Assembly: GCA_001464795.1 (NCBI GenBank)
Contig: LNEB01000002.1
Coordinates: 1-64,000 of the forward strand
Reading direction: 5' to 3'
DNA length: 64,000 bases
Source of the DNA: Bdellovibrionales bacterium Ga0074139
Lineage (GTDB): Bacteria > Bdellovibrionota > Bdellovibrionia > Bdellovibrionales > Bdellovibrionaceae
A model generated the notes under the pieces. The model was given only the letters and a program-made list of their open reading frames with translations. It did not search any database and had not been told where the DNA came from. Shown here in pieces: positions 15,183-23,928 of the stretch. The number at the start of each line of letters is the position of its first letter. The first letter of the stretch is position 1. The translations under genes and the position numbers were made by a program.

Positions 15183-16215
15183 TTGGAAAGAAATCTCGAA
15201 TCGCAGCCGAGGCCTTACTTTTGATGACGTTTTATTAATCCCCTCCAAGTCTGAAATCAGATCCCGCAAAGATCCTGTTTTAGAAACCAGACTGACCAAA
15301 ACGAAAAAAATTAAAATTCCCATTGTGTCCGCCAATATGGACACCATCACTGAATCGGATATGGCAATTGCTATGCATAAACAAGGTGGTGTTGGTATCC
15401 TTCACCGCTTCATGAACACTCCTGAGCAAGTCAAAGAGGTTTTAAAAGTTAAAGAGGCCGGTTGTGATTTGATTTCAGCAAGTGTGGGCGTAGGTGAAGA
15501 AAGTAAAGACCGGGCCCGGGCTTTGGTGCAAGCCGGAGTGAATTTATTAACCATTGATATTGCCCACGGTCATTCCGTGCAAATGATTGAAATGATGAAG
15601 TGGCTAAAAGACACCTTCCCCACTGTGGAACTGATCGCTGGAAACTTAGCTATGCCAGATGCTGCCCACGAATTAATCAAAGCCGGTGCGGATGCCATCA
15701 AAGTGGGAATTGGCCCAGGGTCGATGTGTACGACAAGAATTATCACAGGTTGCGGAGTGCCTCAGCTAACAGCCATTGCACTGTGCGTGGAAGTGGCCAG
15801 GGAGTACAACGTTCCTGTAATCGCTGACGGTGGATTAAGAAATTCTGGTGATATTATGAAAGCCTTAGCCGCCGGTGCGGACTGCGTGATGGTGGGTAGT
15901 CTTCTTAGTGGAACTTTAGAAACCCCCGGAGAAATCATTCACGGCCGAAAAGCTTACCGCGGAATGGCCTCTAGAAAAGCGCAAGATTCCTGGAGAGGTG
16001 GAATCCCTGAAGGTATGGCACCAGAGGGTGAAAGCACGACCGTATCAATTAAAGGTCACGCTTCTGACGTGGTCAGTGAACTATGTGGAGGTATTCGAAG
16101 TGGTATGAGTTATATCAATGCTCAGACCATGGCGGAAGTTTCTGAAAAAGCCCGGTTTATTGAAATGTCATCCAACGGCATTCGAGAATCCCGAGCTCAC
16201 GGTTTGAATTCATGA
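15163..16215 (+). CDS. IMP dehydrogenase / GMP reductase family enzyme without CBS domains
   Basis: 350-residue TIM-barrel nucleotide oxidoreductase. The catalytic loop GIGPGSMCTTRI contains the Cys that attacks the purine ring. IDIAHGHS and the C-terminal SNGIRESRAHGL resemble IMPDH more than GMP reductase, whose matching motif usually reads ANGY. The roughly 120-residue CBS pair normally inserted after GGVGILHRFM is absent, so the length equals that of GMP reductases (about 345). It could make XMP from IMP or recycle GMP to IMP; I favour IMPDH-like chemistry. ATGATG gives two possible starts. The stop overlaps murI by ATGA. Confidence 0.75.
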   Translation: MMSLFFNWKEISNRSRGLTFDDVLLIPSKSEIRSRKDPVLETRLTKTKKIKIPIVSANMDTITESDMAIAMHKQGGVGILHRFMNTPEQVKEVLKVKEAGCDLISASVGVGEESKDRARALVQAGVNLLTIDIAHGHSVQMIEMMKWLKDTFPTVELIAGNLAMPDAAHELIKAGADAIKVGIGPGSMCTTRIITGCGVPQLTAIALCVEVAREYNVPVIADGGLRNSGDIMKALAAGADCVMVGSLLSGTLETPGEIIHGRKAYRGMASRKAQDSWRGGIPEGMAPEGESTTVSIKGHASDVVSELCGGIRSGMSYINAQTMAEVSEKARFIEMSSNGIRESRAHGLNS

Positions 16216-16988
16216 GGATTGGGGTTTTTGATTCAGGGCTTGGAGGGCTCACTGTTTTAAAATCCATGCTGGATCTGCTACCACCGGCTGACTTTGTTTA
16301 CTTGGGCGACACCGCAAGGCTTCCCTACGGAAGTAAATCAGCCGCTACCATTGAAAATTACACCGAACAAAACTTAAAGTTTTTAAAATCAAAAAATGTC
16401 GATGTGATGGTGATTGCTTGCAACTCTGCCAGTGCTTATTTTTTGAAAACAGAGTTTGAAAACACTCCTGTTTTCACAGTGATCGGCCCTACAGCTGAAG
16501 CAGCTCTTTTAAACACACAAAACAAAAAAATTGGCCTGCTTGCCACCCGAGCCACCGTGAACAGTCAGGCTTACCAAAAAAAAATTTCAGAACTCGATTC
16601 TGAAGCCATCGTCACAGCCCAGGCCTCGCCCCTACTGGTTCCTTTCGCCGAAGAAGGACTGATCGACGATCCATTAACGAACTTGATTAGCTTTCGCTAC
16701 GTCCAAACTTTATTGAAAGAAAACGTCGAGTGCGTGATTTTAGGTTGTACCCACTACCCGCTACTGATTCATTCCTTACAAAAAGCTGTGGGAGATCTGC
16801 CGCTGATCGAAAGTGGACCCGCTTTGTCTTATCATATGATTAGAGAGCTTAACTTAAGCAAAAGCACAGAAAAAAAGAAATCGACTGTAGAAATATATAC
16901 CACTGATCAATTGGGGCATTTTCAAATTTGGGCTGAAAAAATTCTTCAGCCCTACACCTGTGATTCTTGGAATTTGATTAATCTGTAA
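16212..16988 (+). CDS. murI: Glutamate racemase
   Basis: 258 residues, typical for MurI. It interconverts L- and D-glutamate in the cytoplasm for peptidoglycan stem peptides. Motifs: FDSGLGGLTVL at the N-terminus, LGDTARLPYGSKS, the first catalytic Cys in VIACNSASAYFL (about 73), and the second in ILGCTHYPLL (about 180). It is coupled to the upstream gene by ATGA. It ends exactly one base before the stop of the convergent gene, leaving no room for a dedicated terminator. Confidence 0.95.
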   Translation: MRIGVFDSGLGGLTVLKSMLDLLPPADFVYLGDTARLPYGSKSAATIENYTEQNLKFLKSKNVDVMVIACNSASAYFLKTEFENTPVFTVIGPTAEAALLNTQNKKIGLLATRATVNSQAYQKKISELDSEAIVTAQASPLLVPFAEEGLIDDPLTNLISFRYVQTLLKENVECVILGCTHYPLLIHSLQKAVGDLPLIESGPALSYHMIRELNLSKSTEKKKSTVEIYTTDQLGHFQIWAEKILQPYTCDSWNLINL

Positions 16989-17570
16989 TTAGTAGCAATA
17001 GCCTTGATTGATATAAACTCTTTGATTCTCAAAGTTTACGGCATCGGAATCAGCCAATTTCAAACTCGAATTTTTTGCTAAAACCTCAGCTTTTAAATCG
17101 CGAGTGATTTTTCTGTTTTTATAAACAACTCGGCGCTGACCCCAAACTGTAACAGACCTTTGAAAGCAACCATTGGGTGTACAAACAGTTTCCCATCTTT
17201 CAGTGGTGCAATTTTCAAAACCCCGAATAGCTTCCGAGTCTTGAAAAGTTGTTTTCACTTCTGTTACCAAATCAAATGGCTGACCTGAGTTAGCCGACTT
17301 TAAAGTGACAGAGCCGTTTTCTGGAATTTGCACATTCTTAGGTAATAGTAATTCAAACTCTAAGTTTTTAGAGATCTTCATCACCACTTTACGCTTGGAA
17401 GCTGTGATGTCGATTGGATAATCACCTGATTTTAAATTTACTAATTTCCCATCCGTGTTTTTCACTTTTAACTGATCACTGACTTGTAAATTTCCTTGGA
17501 AAGTCACTTCCCTGCAGCCTAAGAAAAAGATAGCTGATAAAATGAGTAAGGATTTAAATAATGTCTTCAA
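16989..17570 (-). CDS. Putative lipoprotein of unknown function
   Basis: 193 residues. The signal peptide ends in FFLGC, a lipobox with Cys near residue 19, so it is probably anchored in the outer membrane. The mature part is beta-rich with a Cys-containing segment (ENCTTERWETVCTPNGCFQR) that may form disulfides, and it ends in YCY. No known family recognised. Its start overlaps the end of lysA by 17 bases, so it is likely expressed from the lysA promoter. Confidence 0.6.
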   Translation of the reverse strand: MKTLFKSLLILSAIFFLGCREVTFQGNLQVSDQLKVKNTDGKLVNLKSGDYPIDITASKRKVVMKISKNLEFELLLPKNVQIPENGSVTLKSANSGQPFDLVTEVKTTFQDSEAIRGFENCTTERWETVCTPNGCFQRSVTVWGQRRVVYKNRKITRDLKAEVLAKNSSLKLADSDAVNFENQRVYINQGYCY

Positions 17571-18732
17571 TGAAAACCTCCTTGGCCTCTGGCCTTAAAT
17601 TATACCTTGATGCCATGCTGGATCCGTAAGCCCCGGTGTCAGCAATCCACAATAGGTCTTTGACCTGAACTTGGCCCACTTCCCTGTCGAGGGCTAAAAA
17701 ATCCGAGGACTCACAGATGGGACCCACAACATCAGCTTTTTCTAATTTTAAAGATTCTGCAAGGGGAAAAACTCCGTGATAGGCTTCATACAAAACAGGT
17801 CTAATCAATTGATGCATTCCTGCATCAACCACAATGATTTTTTTCTTAGGTGTGGATTTAACGGCTTGCACTTCCGTCAGTAAGCCTCCGGCCCTAGCAC
17901 TAATGAATCGACCTGGTTCAAATAAAATTTGTAAACCAGAATCAAAAAAAACTTCATCAATCACTTTTTTATATTCAGTCAGAAGCTTTTCATCCTGATT
18001 CAAGTCTTGAGATTCATAAAAAATCCCAAGCCCACCACCCAAATCAATATTTTTAAAATCAGTCTGACATTTATTAACAAGGTCTTTTAACGCCAAGTAA
18101 GCCGCTTTAAAATCCTGCATATCTTGAATTTGTGAGCCCAAATGCATGGATAAACCTTGCAACTGAATTTTGGGATACTTCTTAATTTTCTCGATCATGG
18201 CTAAAAGATCAGATTCTGACATGCCAAATTTTGTGTCCAAATGTCCCGTTTTAATAAAAGGGTGTGTTTTAGCATCCAGGCCTGGTGTCCAACGAAGCCC
18301 GACACGAACTGGCTGATCGATTTCGATGATTCGGTTCAGTTCATCATCACCTTCGATATTGATTTGATAAACTTGAATTTTGATAGCGGATTCCAGTTCT
18401 TTTTTTGTCTTTCCCACACCAGAGAATAAAATTTGCTCTGGTGTAAAGCCTGCTTCCAATGCGGCCTCAGCTTCACCGAAGCTGACCACATCCACGTGGG
18501 AGCCTAAATTTTTAAGCTCTTTTAAAAGGGGCTGCCAGTGATTGGATTTCACTGCAAAATGAATTCGTGCCTTGGGAAAGCTTTTTTGAAAAAGTTGAAA
18601 GCGGTCTTGAAGGATTTTTCGTGAGTACAGATACAGAGGAAAATCTTCTTTCAGATTTCTCCATTTTTTGGCCACCTGCACGAGAGAGTGAGCATTCCAA
18701 TGAAGTTCTTGATTTGAATAGTTAAGCGACAT
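17554..18732 (-). CDS. lysA: Diaminopimelate decarboxylase
   Basis: 392 residues, PLP-dependent fold III decarboxylase that converts meso-DAP to L-lysine in the cytoplasm. Visible motifs: HFAVKSNHW (the Lys binds PLP, about 62), SFGEAEAALEAG, ILFSGVGKT, DLGGGLGIFY (phosphate loop), FEPGRFISARAG, and GPICESSDFLA with the Cys at the active site. Slightly short compared with the usual 415-420. It is divergent from the M14 amidase gene, with only 14 bp between start codons, so both promoters must overlap. Confidence 0.9.
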   Translation of the reverse strand: MSLNYSNQELHWNAHSLVQVAKKWRNLKEDFPLYLYSRKILQDRFQLFQKSFPKARIHFAVKSNHWQPLLKELKNLGSHVDVVSFGEAEAALEAGFTPEQILFSGVGKTKKELESAIKIQVYQINIEGDDELNRIIEIDQPVRVGLRWTPGLDAKTHPFIKTGHLDTKFGMSESDLLAMIEKIKKYPKIQLQGLSMHLGSQIQDMQDFKAAYLALKDLVNKCQTDFKNIDLGGGLGIFYESQDLNQDEKLLTEYKKVIDEVFFDSGLQILFEPGRFISARAGGLLTEVQAVKSTPKKKIIVVDAGMHQLIRPVLYEAYHGVFPLAESLKLEKADVVGPICESSDFLALDREVGQVQVKDLLWIADTGAYGSSMASRYNLRPEAKEVFIEDII

Positions 18733-18746
18733 AATTAAAACTAATC

Positions 18747-19388
18747 ATGATCACAAGAGTATTGTCACGCACTCATCTAGGACTTCCCATCACAGCCTTT
18801 GATTTTGGCTCTCAAGGTAAGAAAATTTTGATCTTAGGTGGCATCCACGGTGATGAAATCGAAGGGGTGGCTTGTGCAAAAGCCATTCTTGCCTCTTTCA
18901 TGGAAAACTACCCCTATCCTTTGCAAGTCACCATTATCCCTGAAGCCAACCCCGATGGTTGTCTGATGAATCAAAGAACAAACTCCCGTGGTGTGGATCT
19001 GAACCGAAATTTACCCACAAAGGATTGGTCAGCCGAAATTAAATCCGAGCGCTATCATCCAGGACCTTCTCCTTTAAGTGAGATTGAAAACCAGGCTCTG
19101 GTTCAAGAATTAAAAAATAACTATCATTTGGTCCTTAGCCTTCATTCTTGGAAACCAGTGATTAATGTCAACGGTAACTGCCTCAAAGAAGCCGAAGTTT
19201 TAGCCAAGTTCACGGGCTACAGCATCGATCAAGATATTGGTTATCCCACTCCAGGATGCTTAGGCACTTATGCAGGTCTTGAAAGAAATATACCTACGAT
19301 CACCTATGAAATCGAGCGCGGACAAAAAATTGATCAAGTGATAAAAATGCATCCACCTGCCATTTATGAAATGTTAAAAACTCTTTAA
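18747..19388 (+). CDS. MpaA-like murein peptide amidase (M14 family)
   Basis: 213 residues. Zinc metallopeptidase of the M14 family: HGDEIEGV supplies the first His and Glu ligands (about 34-37), and SLHSW the third. RGVDLNRNLP (substrate-binding Arg region) and TYEIERG (general-base Glu, about 192) complete the site. MpaA splits the gamma-D-Glu-meso-DAP bond of peptidoglycan tripeptide. No signal peptide is seen, so it is cytoplasmic like MpaA. Flanking lysA and dapD indicate that the freed meso-DAP feeds lysine metabolism (inference). Confidence 0.75.
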   Translation: MITRVLSRTHLGLPITAFDFGSQGKKILILGGIHGDEIEGVACAKAILASFMENYPYPLQVTIIPEANPDGCLMNQRTNSRGVDLNRNLPTKDWSAEIKSERYHPGPSPLSEIENQALVQELKNNYHLVLSLHSWKPVINVNGNCLKEAEVLAKFTGYSIDQDIGYPTPGCLGTYAGLERNIPTITYEIERGQKIDQVIKMHPPAIYEMLKTL

Positions 19389-19408
19389 ATGAGAATAAGG
19401 AAATAAAC

Positions 19409-20209
19409 GTGAGCCCACAATCCAGAATTGAAACCTGTTTCGATAAAAAATTAGAGCAAATCACTGATGAAGAAAAACAAATTGTTTTGGATTTAATGGC
19501 TCAGTTGGATTCTGGAAAAATTCGCGTCGTTCAGGATCAAAAAGTTCAAGAGTGGATTAAGAAAGCCATTTTACTTTATTTTCGTATTCAAAAAATGACC
19601 TTGATCGAAATCAATGACTTTCGCTTTTATGATAAAATTCCGCTTAAAAAGTGGACTGGCAGCGAAGGCGTCAGGGTCGTACCCATGGCGCTGGCTCGCT
19701 ATGGATCCTTCATCGAAAGCGGCGCGATATTGATGCCTTCTTACACCAATATCGGGGCCTATGTGGGATCAGGCACCATGGTAGACACCTGGGCCACAGT
19801 CGGATCCTGCGCACAAATTGGTAAGAACGTACACCTTTCTGGTGGCGTTGGTATCGGCGGAGTTCTAGAACCCGTTCAGGCCAGTCCCGTTGTGATCGAA
19901 GATGATGTGTTCATTGGCTCAAGATCCATCGTGGTGGAAGGTGTGCACATCGAATCCGGTGCTGTCTTAGGTGCAGGAGTTACTATTACAGCCAGCACAA
20001 AAATTTTAGACGTTTCAGGTTCTACAACAATTGAAATGAAAGGCCGAGTACCTGCCAATTCAGTTGTTATCCCAGGAAGTTTTGCTAAAAAGTTTCCCGC
20101 CGGAGAATTTCAAGTCCCATGTGCACTGATTATTGGAAAACGTAAAGCCAGCACAGATCTGAAAACTTCTTTGACTCAGGCCCTTAGGGATTTTGAAGTT
20201 AGTGTTTAA
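19409..20209 (+). CDS. dapD: Tetrahydrodipicolinate N-succinyltransferase
   Basis: 266 residues. It transfers succinyl from succinyl-CoA to tetrahydrodipicolinate in the DAP/lysine pathway. A left-handed beta helix with hexapeptide repeats fills about 100-210 (GAILMPSYTNIGAYVG, GTMVDTWATVGSCAQIG, VHLSGGVGIGGVLEP). The N-terminal helical domain and the C-terminal PCALIIGKRKAST complete a full-length protein. The start is GTG behind AATAAGGA. It follows the MpaA-like gene by 20 bases, and its stop overlaps the stop of the convergent permease gene by 3 bases. Confidence 0.95.
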   Translation: MSPQSRIETCFDKKLEQITDEEKQIVLDLMAQLDSGKIRVVQDQKVQEWIKKAILLYFRIQKMTLIEINDFRFYDKIPLKKWTGSEGVRVVPMALARYGSFIESGAILMPSYTNIGAYVGSGTMVDTWATVGSCAQIGKNVHLSGGVGIGGVLEPVQASPVVIEDDVFIGSRSIVVEGVHIESGAVLGAGVTITASTKILDVSGSTTIEMKGRVPANSVVIPGSFAKKFPAGEFQVPCALIIGKRKASTDLKTSLTQALRDFEVSV

Positions 20210-21435
20210 TTCAGTCTGATTTTTTTTAAAGATTGCACTGTCTTTAAACAGGCCCAGTAACAGACAAGCATGGAAACAACCACCGTGATGATTATAAACA
20301 CAGGTTCTACTTTTGATGGAATCTGTGAGTCATAGTAAATGGACGGCAAAATAGACGGCGGAAAATATTCAATCAACAGTGAAAATATAAGACCTAGAAG
20401 TACACCACTTCCCACACCCACAGCCGATAACCAAAGACCCAATTTTAAAATTAATGTCTTTAGACTTTTATCAGAAAAGCCCAAGGTTTTAAGCAGTGCC
20501 CAATCTTTTCTTTTTTGATTAATAAGCAGTGATAAAGCCATCACCACAGAAAAAGTGGAAATAAGTCCTGCTAAAAATAAAATAAAGCCAATACAAAACT
20601 TCTCTAAGGCTAAGGCTGCAAAAAGGGCTAAGTTTTTTTCCTGCCAAGTGGTCACTTTCACATCAGTAAATCCGCTGAGGCTTTTTTTAACACTTGCCGC
20701 ATTTTTAGCATCATCCAGTTTCACCGTGGCTTGCACCCGACGACTAGGAGAATCTTGAAAACGAGTCAAAGCCAGGCCAGATCGGTACCATATATTTTGT
20801 GAGTCCATTTGCTGAAGTCTTGTGGAAATAATTTTTTTTATTTGTACCCGCTCGAGAACTGGAATTTCCCCTTGAGGAAGTAGCAATGCTTCAGGAGGAA
20901 TCAATGTGACCCAGTCTCCTTCATAAATGTTAAGCATCTGAGCCGTGTCGTAACCGATAATGGCTTCACCCTCGCCAGGAATTTCATCCACTTTCCATGT
21001 TTCAATCATATCAAGTGGGTTAGGTTTCGCTTTATGATCCAGTTTGTTCATGTTTTGAATCATGGATTCAAAAGCCGTTTGTGAAAGTCCCCTGGCCACT
21101 AAACCACGGTAGAGTCCATCCACAGTTCTTAGGATCACATCGGAATTTTCAGCGTAATCAATTTTGTACTGATCCTCGAGTAAGCGCTGAATCACAGGCT
21201 GGGATTTTAAGCTGTCGATGGATTTCACCTGTGAAACTTCTAGGGTTAAATCCGGATCCAATGAATTCACCCGCTGTGTGATACTTTCATTCATTCCTGT
21301 CATCACACTGATCACAACCACAAATGCAAAAAGACTGAGGCTGATTTGAGTCATAGAAATGTAAGAGAGCCTTTTAATCAAAGCTCCCGAGCGAGAAGAA
21401 AAGAAAAAACGTTTGAAAATTTCAAAGGAAATCAT
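20206..21435 (-). CDS. LolC/LolE-type ABC transporter permease
   Basis: 409 residues. One N-terminal transmembrane helix (about 32-48) after a short amphipathic start is followed by a periplasmic domain of about 220 residues. Three membrane helices lie in the C-terminal FtsX domain (FILFLAGLISTFSVVMALSL, LWLSAVGVGSGVLLGLIFSL, VFIIITVVVSMLVCYW). This is the LolC/E architecture for moving lipoproteins from the inner membrane to LolA. RKDWALLKTLGFSDKSLK is the coupling-helix region that meets LolD. No lolD lies next to it; the nearby ATPase belongs to the Mla-type operon. Confidence 0.75.
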   Translation of the reverse strand: MISFEIFKRFFFSSRSGALIKRLSYISMTQISLSLFAFVVVISVMTGMNESITQRVNSLDPDLTLEVSQVKSIDSLKSQPVIQRLLEDQYKIDYAENSDVILRTVDGLYRGLVARGLSQTAFESMIQNMNKLDHKAKPNPLDMIETWKVDEIPGEGEAIIGYDTAQMLNIYEGDWVTLIPPEALLLPQGEIPVLERVQIKKIISTRLQQMDSQNIWYRSGLALTRFQDSPSRRVQATVKLDDAKNAASVKKSLSGFTDVKVTTWQEKNLALFAALALEKFCIGFILFLAGLISTFSVVMALSLLINQKRKDWALLKTLGFSDKSLKTLILKLGLWLSAVGVGSGVLLGLIFSLLIEYFPPSILPSIYYDSQIPSKVEPVFIIITVVVSMLVCYWACLKTVQSLKKIRLN

Positions 21436-21478
21436 CTAGGTTCTAAGACTAGCATAGGAATTTTTAAGTGCGCAAAAG

Positions 21479-22363
21479 CTATTTGTTTTTTTCTGCAGCT
21501 GGAAGCCTTGAGTTTTCCTCTTGTCTGACCTCTTGTACATTGGATCTTAACAACAGGCTTTTTTGCAAAGCTTTGATCAAAATGGTGGCCTCATTCAAAG
21601 CCTCAACCGCCCGGCGCGCTGTTTTTGGCATCTCGGGTCCCATTTCCTTCATGGCCTCTGTCATAGCAGGCATGGTTTTATTAAGCTCTTGAGTTAGAAG
21701 CACTACATTTTTCATCATGGCTCGCATTTGATCCTGATCTGTGGCCTGTCTGGAAAGTTTTGTCACTTCCATACTCATGGTGTTCATATTCAAAATTAAA
21801 GGACTCAATTGATCAAAGATTTGCACCATTTTATCTGTTCGATCTTCGCTTAAAAAAGCTTCTAATACATTTTTTAAATTCTTCAGCATGGCGCCTGTGT
21901 CTTTCATATAAAGACTTAAATTTTTTCCGCCTAAAACCTGCATAATGTCTAAAGATTCCTCTGATAAAACAAGCTCTCCTTCAGGAAGGATCTCTGCCGT
22001 CTTGCTACCGACGGAAAGCTCCATGGATCTTTCACCGATCACAAAGGGTCTTACCAACTGAGCCACAGAATCTTTTTTCACTTTGCTTTTAAATTTTGAA
22101 AGCACATGAAATTTGACTTTAATTTTATTATCGGTTTCCAGTTCTATATCATCTACGGCACCTGCTTGCAGGCCCGCCATTAAAACCTTTGTGCCTTGAT
22201 GTAAACCATCGGCATTTTCAAAAAAAGTATAATAATGAGCTTTATCAGAAAACCATCCCTGTTTGATCCCTGCTGAAATCACGGTGACCACTCCACCCAC
22301 CAGGGCCACTAAAATAAACAATCCTGCTACGCGTTCGTAATGAGTGAGTCTTAATTTTTTCAT
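21479..22363 (-). CDS. mlaD: MlaD-like MCE-domain lipid transport protein
   Basis: 294 residues. An N-terminal transmembrane helix (GLFILVALVGGVVTVISAG) is followed by one MCE domain (about 40-120: FENADGLHQGTKVLMAGLQAGAVDDI) and a long helical C-terminus (about 150-270). MlaD hexamers form a hydrophobic tunnel for phospholipids above the MlaE permease. The C-terminal helices are longer than in E. coli MlaD (183 residues) and closer to needle-type MCE proteins. Its start overlaps the ATPase gene by 4 bases: operon order is mlaE-mlaF-mlaD. Confidence 0.8.
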   Translation of the reverse strand: MKKLRLTHYERVAGLFILVALVGGVVTVISAGIKQGWFSDKAHYYTFFENADGLHQGTKVLMAGLQAGAVDDIELETDNKIKVKFHVLSKFKSKVKKDSVAQLVRPFVIGERSMELSVGSKTAEILPEGELVLSEESLDIMQVLGGKNLSLYMKDTGAMLKNLKNVLEAFLSEDRTDKMVQIFDQLSPLILNMNTMSMEVTKLSRQATDQDQMRAMMKNVVLLTQELNKTMPAMTEAMKEMGPEMPKTARRAVEALNEATILIKALQKSLLLRSNVQEVRQEENSRLPAAEKNK

Positions 22364-23076
22364 AAATTAGCTACTTTTTTGTTTACTTCAGTCATGGTTT
22401 GATAAATTTGGCCTGCATCAATGTGAATGATAACTGGGTTTAATTTTTGACAGAGCTGATCGTCGTAGGAAGAGAGAAATATATTTCCTGCTTTACCTTG
22501 CATTCGTAGATCTTTTAGGTGACTGATAAATTTTTCTGAAGTTTCCAGTCCCAAGCCCACAAAAGGATCATCCATGACAAGCAAATCAGGCTCGTGAACC
22601 ACAGATCTTAATAAACAGGTCAGCTTTCTGAGGCGTCCTGGCACGTGCGCGGGTCTCTCGTCCGCAAATTTTGCAAAATCAAACATTTCAATCAAGCTGT
22701 TCACTTTTTGGTAAGCCTGCTTCGTTGGCACCAGTCGATGATAAAGCAAAGGCAGAAGTAAATTATCTTTTAAAGTTCGGTTGCTAAGTAAACCACCGTA
22801 ATCAAATGAGTAGCCAATCTTCAGCCTGGTCGGTAAAAATTCTTCAAAAGTCATTTCCTTCACAGATTGATCATTAATGAAATAATCCCCAATTTTAGGT
22901 AACTCAAGAGCTGCAATCAATTGCAGTAAAGTGGATTTACCTTCACCTTCTTCTGATTTCACCCAGCACACCTGATCAATTGGAAATTGAAAATCAGCAT
23001 TTTCTAAAATGGGATCCTGACCTTCGTGAAAGTAACTGACATTTTCAAACCTTAAAGACCATGCAGATGAATTCAT
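22360..23076 (-). CDS. mlaF: MlaF-like ABC ATPase with degenerate catalytic motifs
   Basis: 238 residues, the partner ATPase expected between MlaE and MlaD. The fold is recognisable, but motifs have drifted. Walker A reads SEEGEGKST (first Gly lost, Lys47 kept). The Q-loop position reads FDYGG where MlaF has FQSGA. The LSGGQ/M signature is VPGRL. Walker B is LLVMDDP, with Asp in place of the catalytic Glu. The H-loop is LSSYDDQ, without His. It may bind ATP but hydrolyse it poorly, or serve as a structural subunit. It overlaps both neighbours by 4 bases, so loss of the gene is not indicated. Confidence 0.75.
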   Translation of the reverse strand: MNSSAWSLRFENVSYFHEGQDPILENADFQFPIDQVCWVKSEEGEGKSTLLQLIAALELPKIGDYFINDQSVKEMTFEEFLPTRLKIGYSFDYGGLLSNRTLKDNLLLPLLYHRLVPTKQAYQKVNSLIEMFDFAKFADERPAHVPGRLRKLTCLLRSVVHEPDLLVMDDPFVGLGLETSEKFISHLKDLRMQGKAGNIFLSSYDDQLCQKLNPVIIHIDAGQIYQTMTEVNKKVANL

Positions 23077-23897
23077 AGGACTCCCAATTCTTGTAACCGA
23101 CTTAAATAGTAAAGAGCAGAGACAGCTAAATTAAACAAAGTGACATACAAAATGGATTTCACAACGGCTTGAGTGGTCACTTGAGGAACTTCGTGAGGAC
23201 TTCTTTTAACACTCAGTCCCTGGTAGCAACTGATGATAAAAATAATGACTCCACTGGCTGTATTTTTAATTAAAAAGATAAATACATCTTCTTTAGCGAA
23301 AGCTTTAAGTAAACTTTCAAAATAAAATTGAATGGGCATTTTATGAAAAAATTGAGTTAGTAAAAATCCACCGATCAAACCAATGGCAATAAAATAAAAG
23401 GAAAGACCCACCACACTTAAAATTCCACCCACAAGTCTTGGAAAAACAATAAAACTTAAAGGATTAATTCCCATGCTTTCAAGAGCATCAATTTCGCGGT
23501 TGGCCCGCATATTTCCAAGCTCCGAGGCCACGGCTGTTCCACTTCTTGCGATCACAACTAAGGCCGTTAACAGAGGTGCGACTTCACGAACAAAAACTGC
23601 AATCAAAAAAGAGCCAATGACTTGACTGCCACCAAGCAAAGTTAAATTGCTCATGGCTTGTAAAATGAGTAAGCCACCAGTGGCTAAAGAAAGAATAGAA
23701 ATAAGTGGAAGAGCTTGAAATCCAGTGAAGTAAACTTGCGCTGATAGCACACCGATGATGGTGCGAAGACCTTGAGCTTGATCTAAAAAAGTAGCTCGGC
23801 AACTTAAATACACCATGGACAAAATCTGCCATGTGTAAATGAATTGCATCACTAGGGTGCGACCCAATTGATCCAATGTTTGAACCACTTTTATCAT
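23073..23897 (-). CDS. mlaE: MlaE-type phospholipid ABC permease
   Basis: 274 residues with five to six hydrophobic helices. The family signature is clear: REVAPLLTALVVIARSGTAVASELGNMRANREIDALESMGINPLSFIVFPRLVGG in order at about 130-185. MlaE proteins form the inner membrane gate through which phospholipid passes to or from MlaD. It is the first gene of the mlaEFD-like operon. No mlaB or mlaC is seen here. Confidence 0.9.
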   Translation of the reverse strand: MIKVVQTLDQLGRTLVMQFIYTWQILSMVYLSCRATFLDQAQGLRTIIGVLSAQVYFTGFQALPLISILSLATGGLLILQAMSNLTLLGGSQVIGSFLIAVFVREVAPLLTALVVIARSGTAVASELGNMRANREIDALESMGINPLSFIVFPRLVGGILSVVGLSFYFIAIGLIGGFLLTQFFHKMPIQFYFESLLKAFAKEDVFIFLIKNTASGVIIFIISCYQGLSVKRSPHEVPQVTTQAVVKSILYVTLFNLAVSALYYLSRLQELGVL

Positions 23898-23928
23898 AGG
23901 TTTCTTGTCGGGATTTAAGGCTAAGAGA

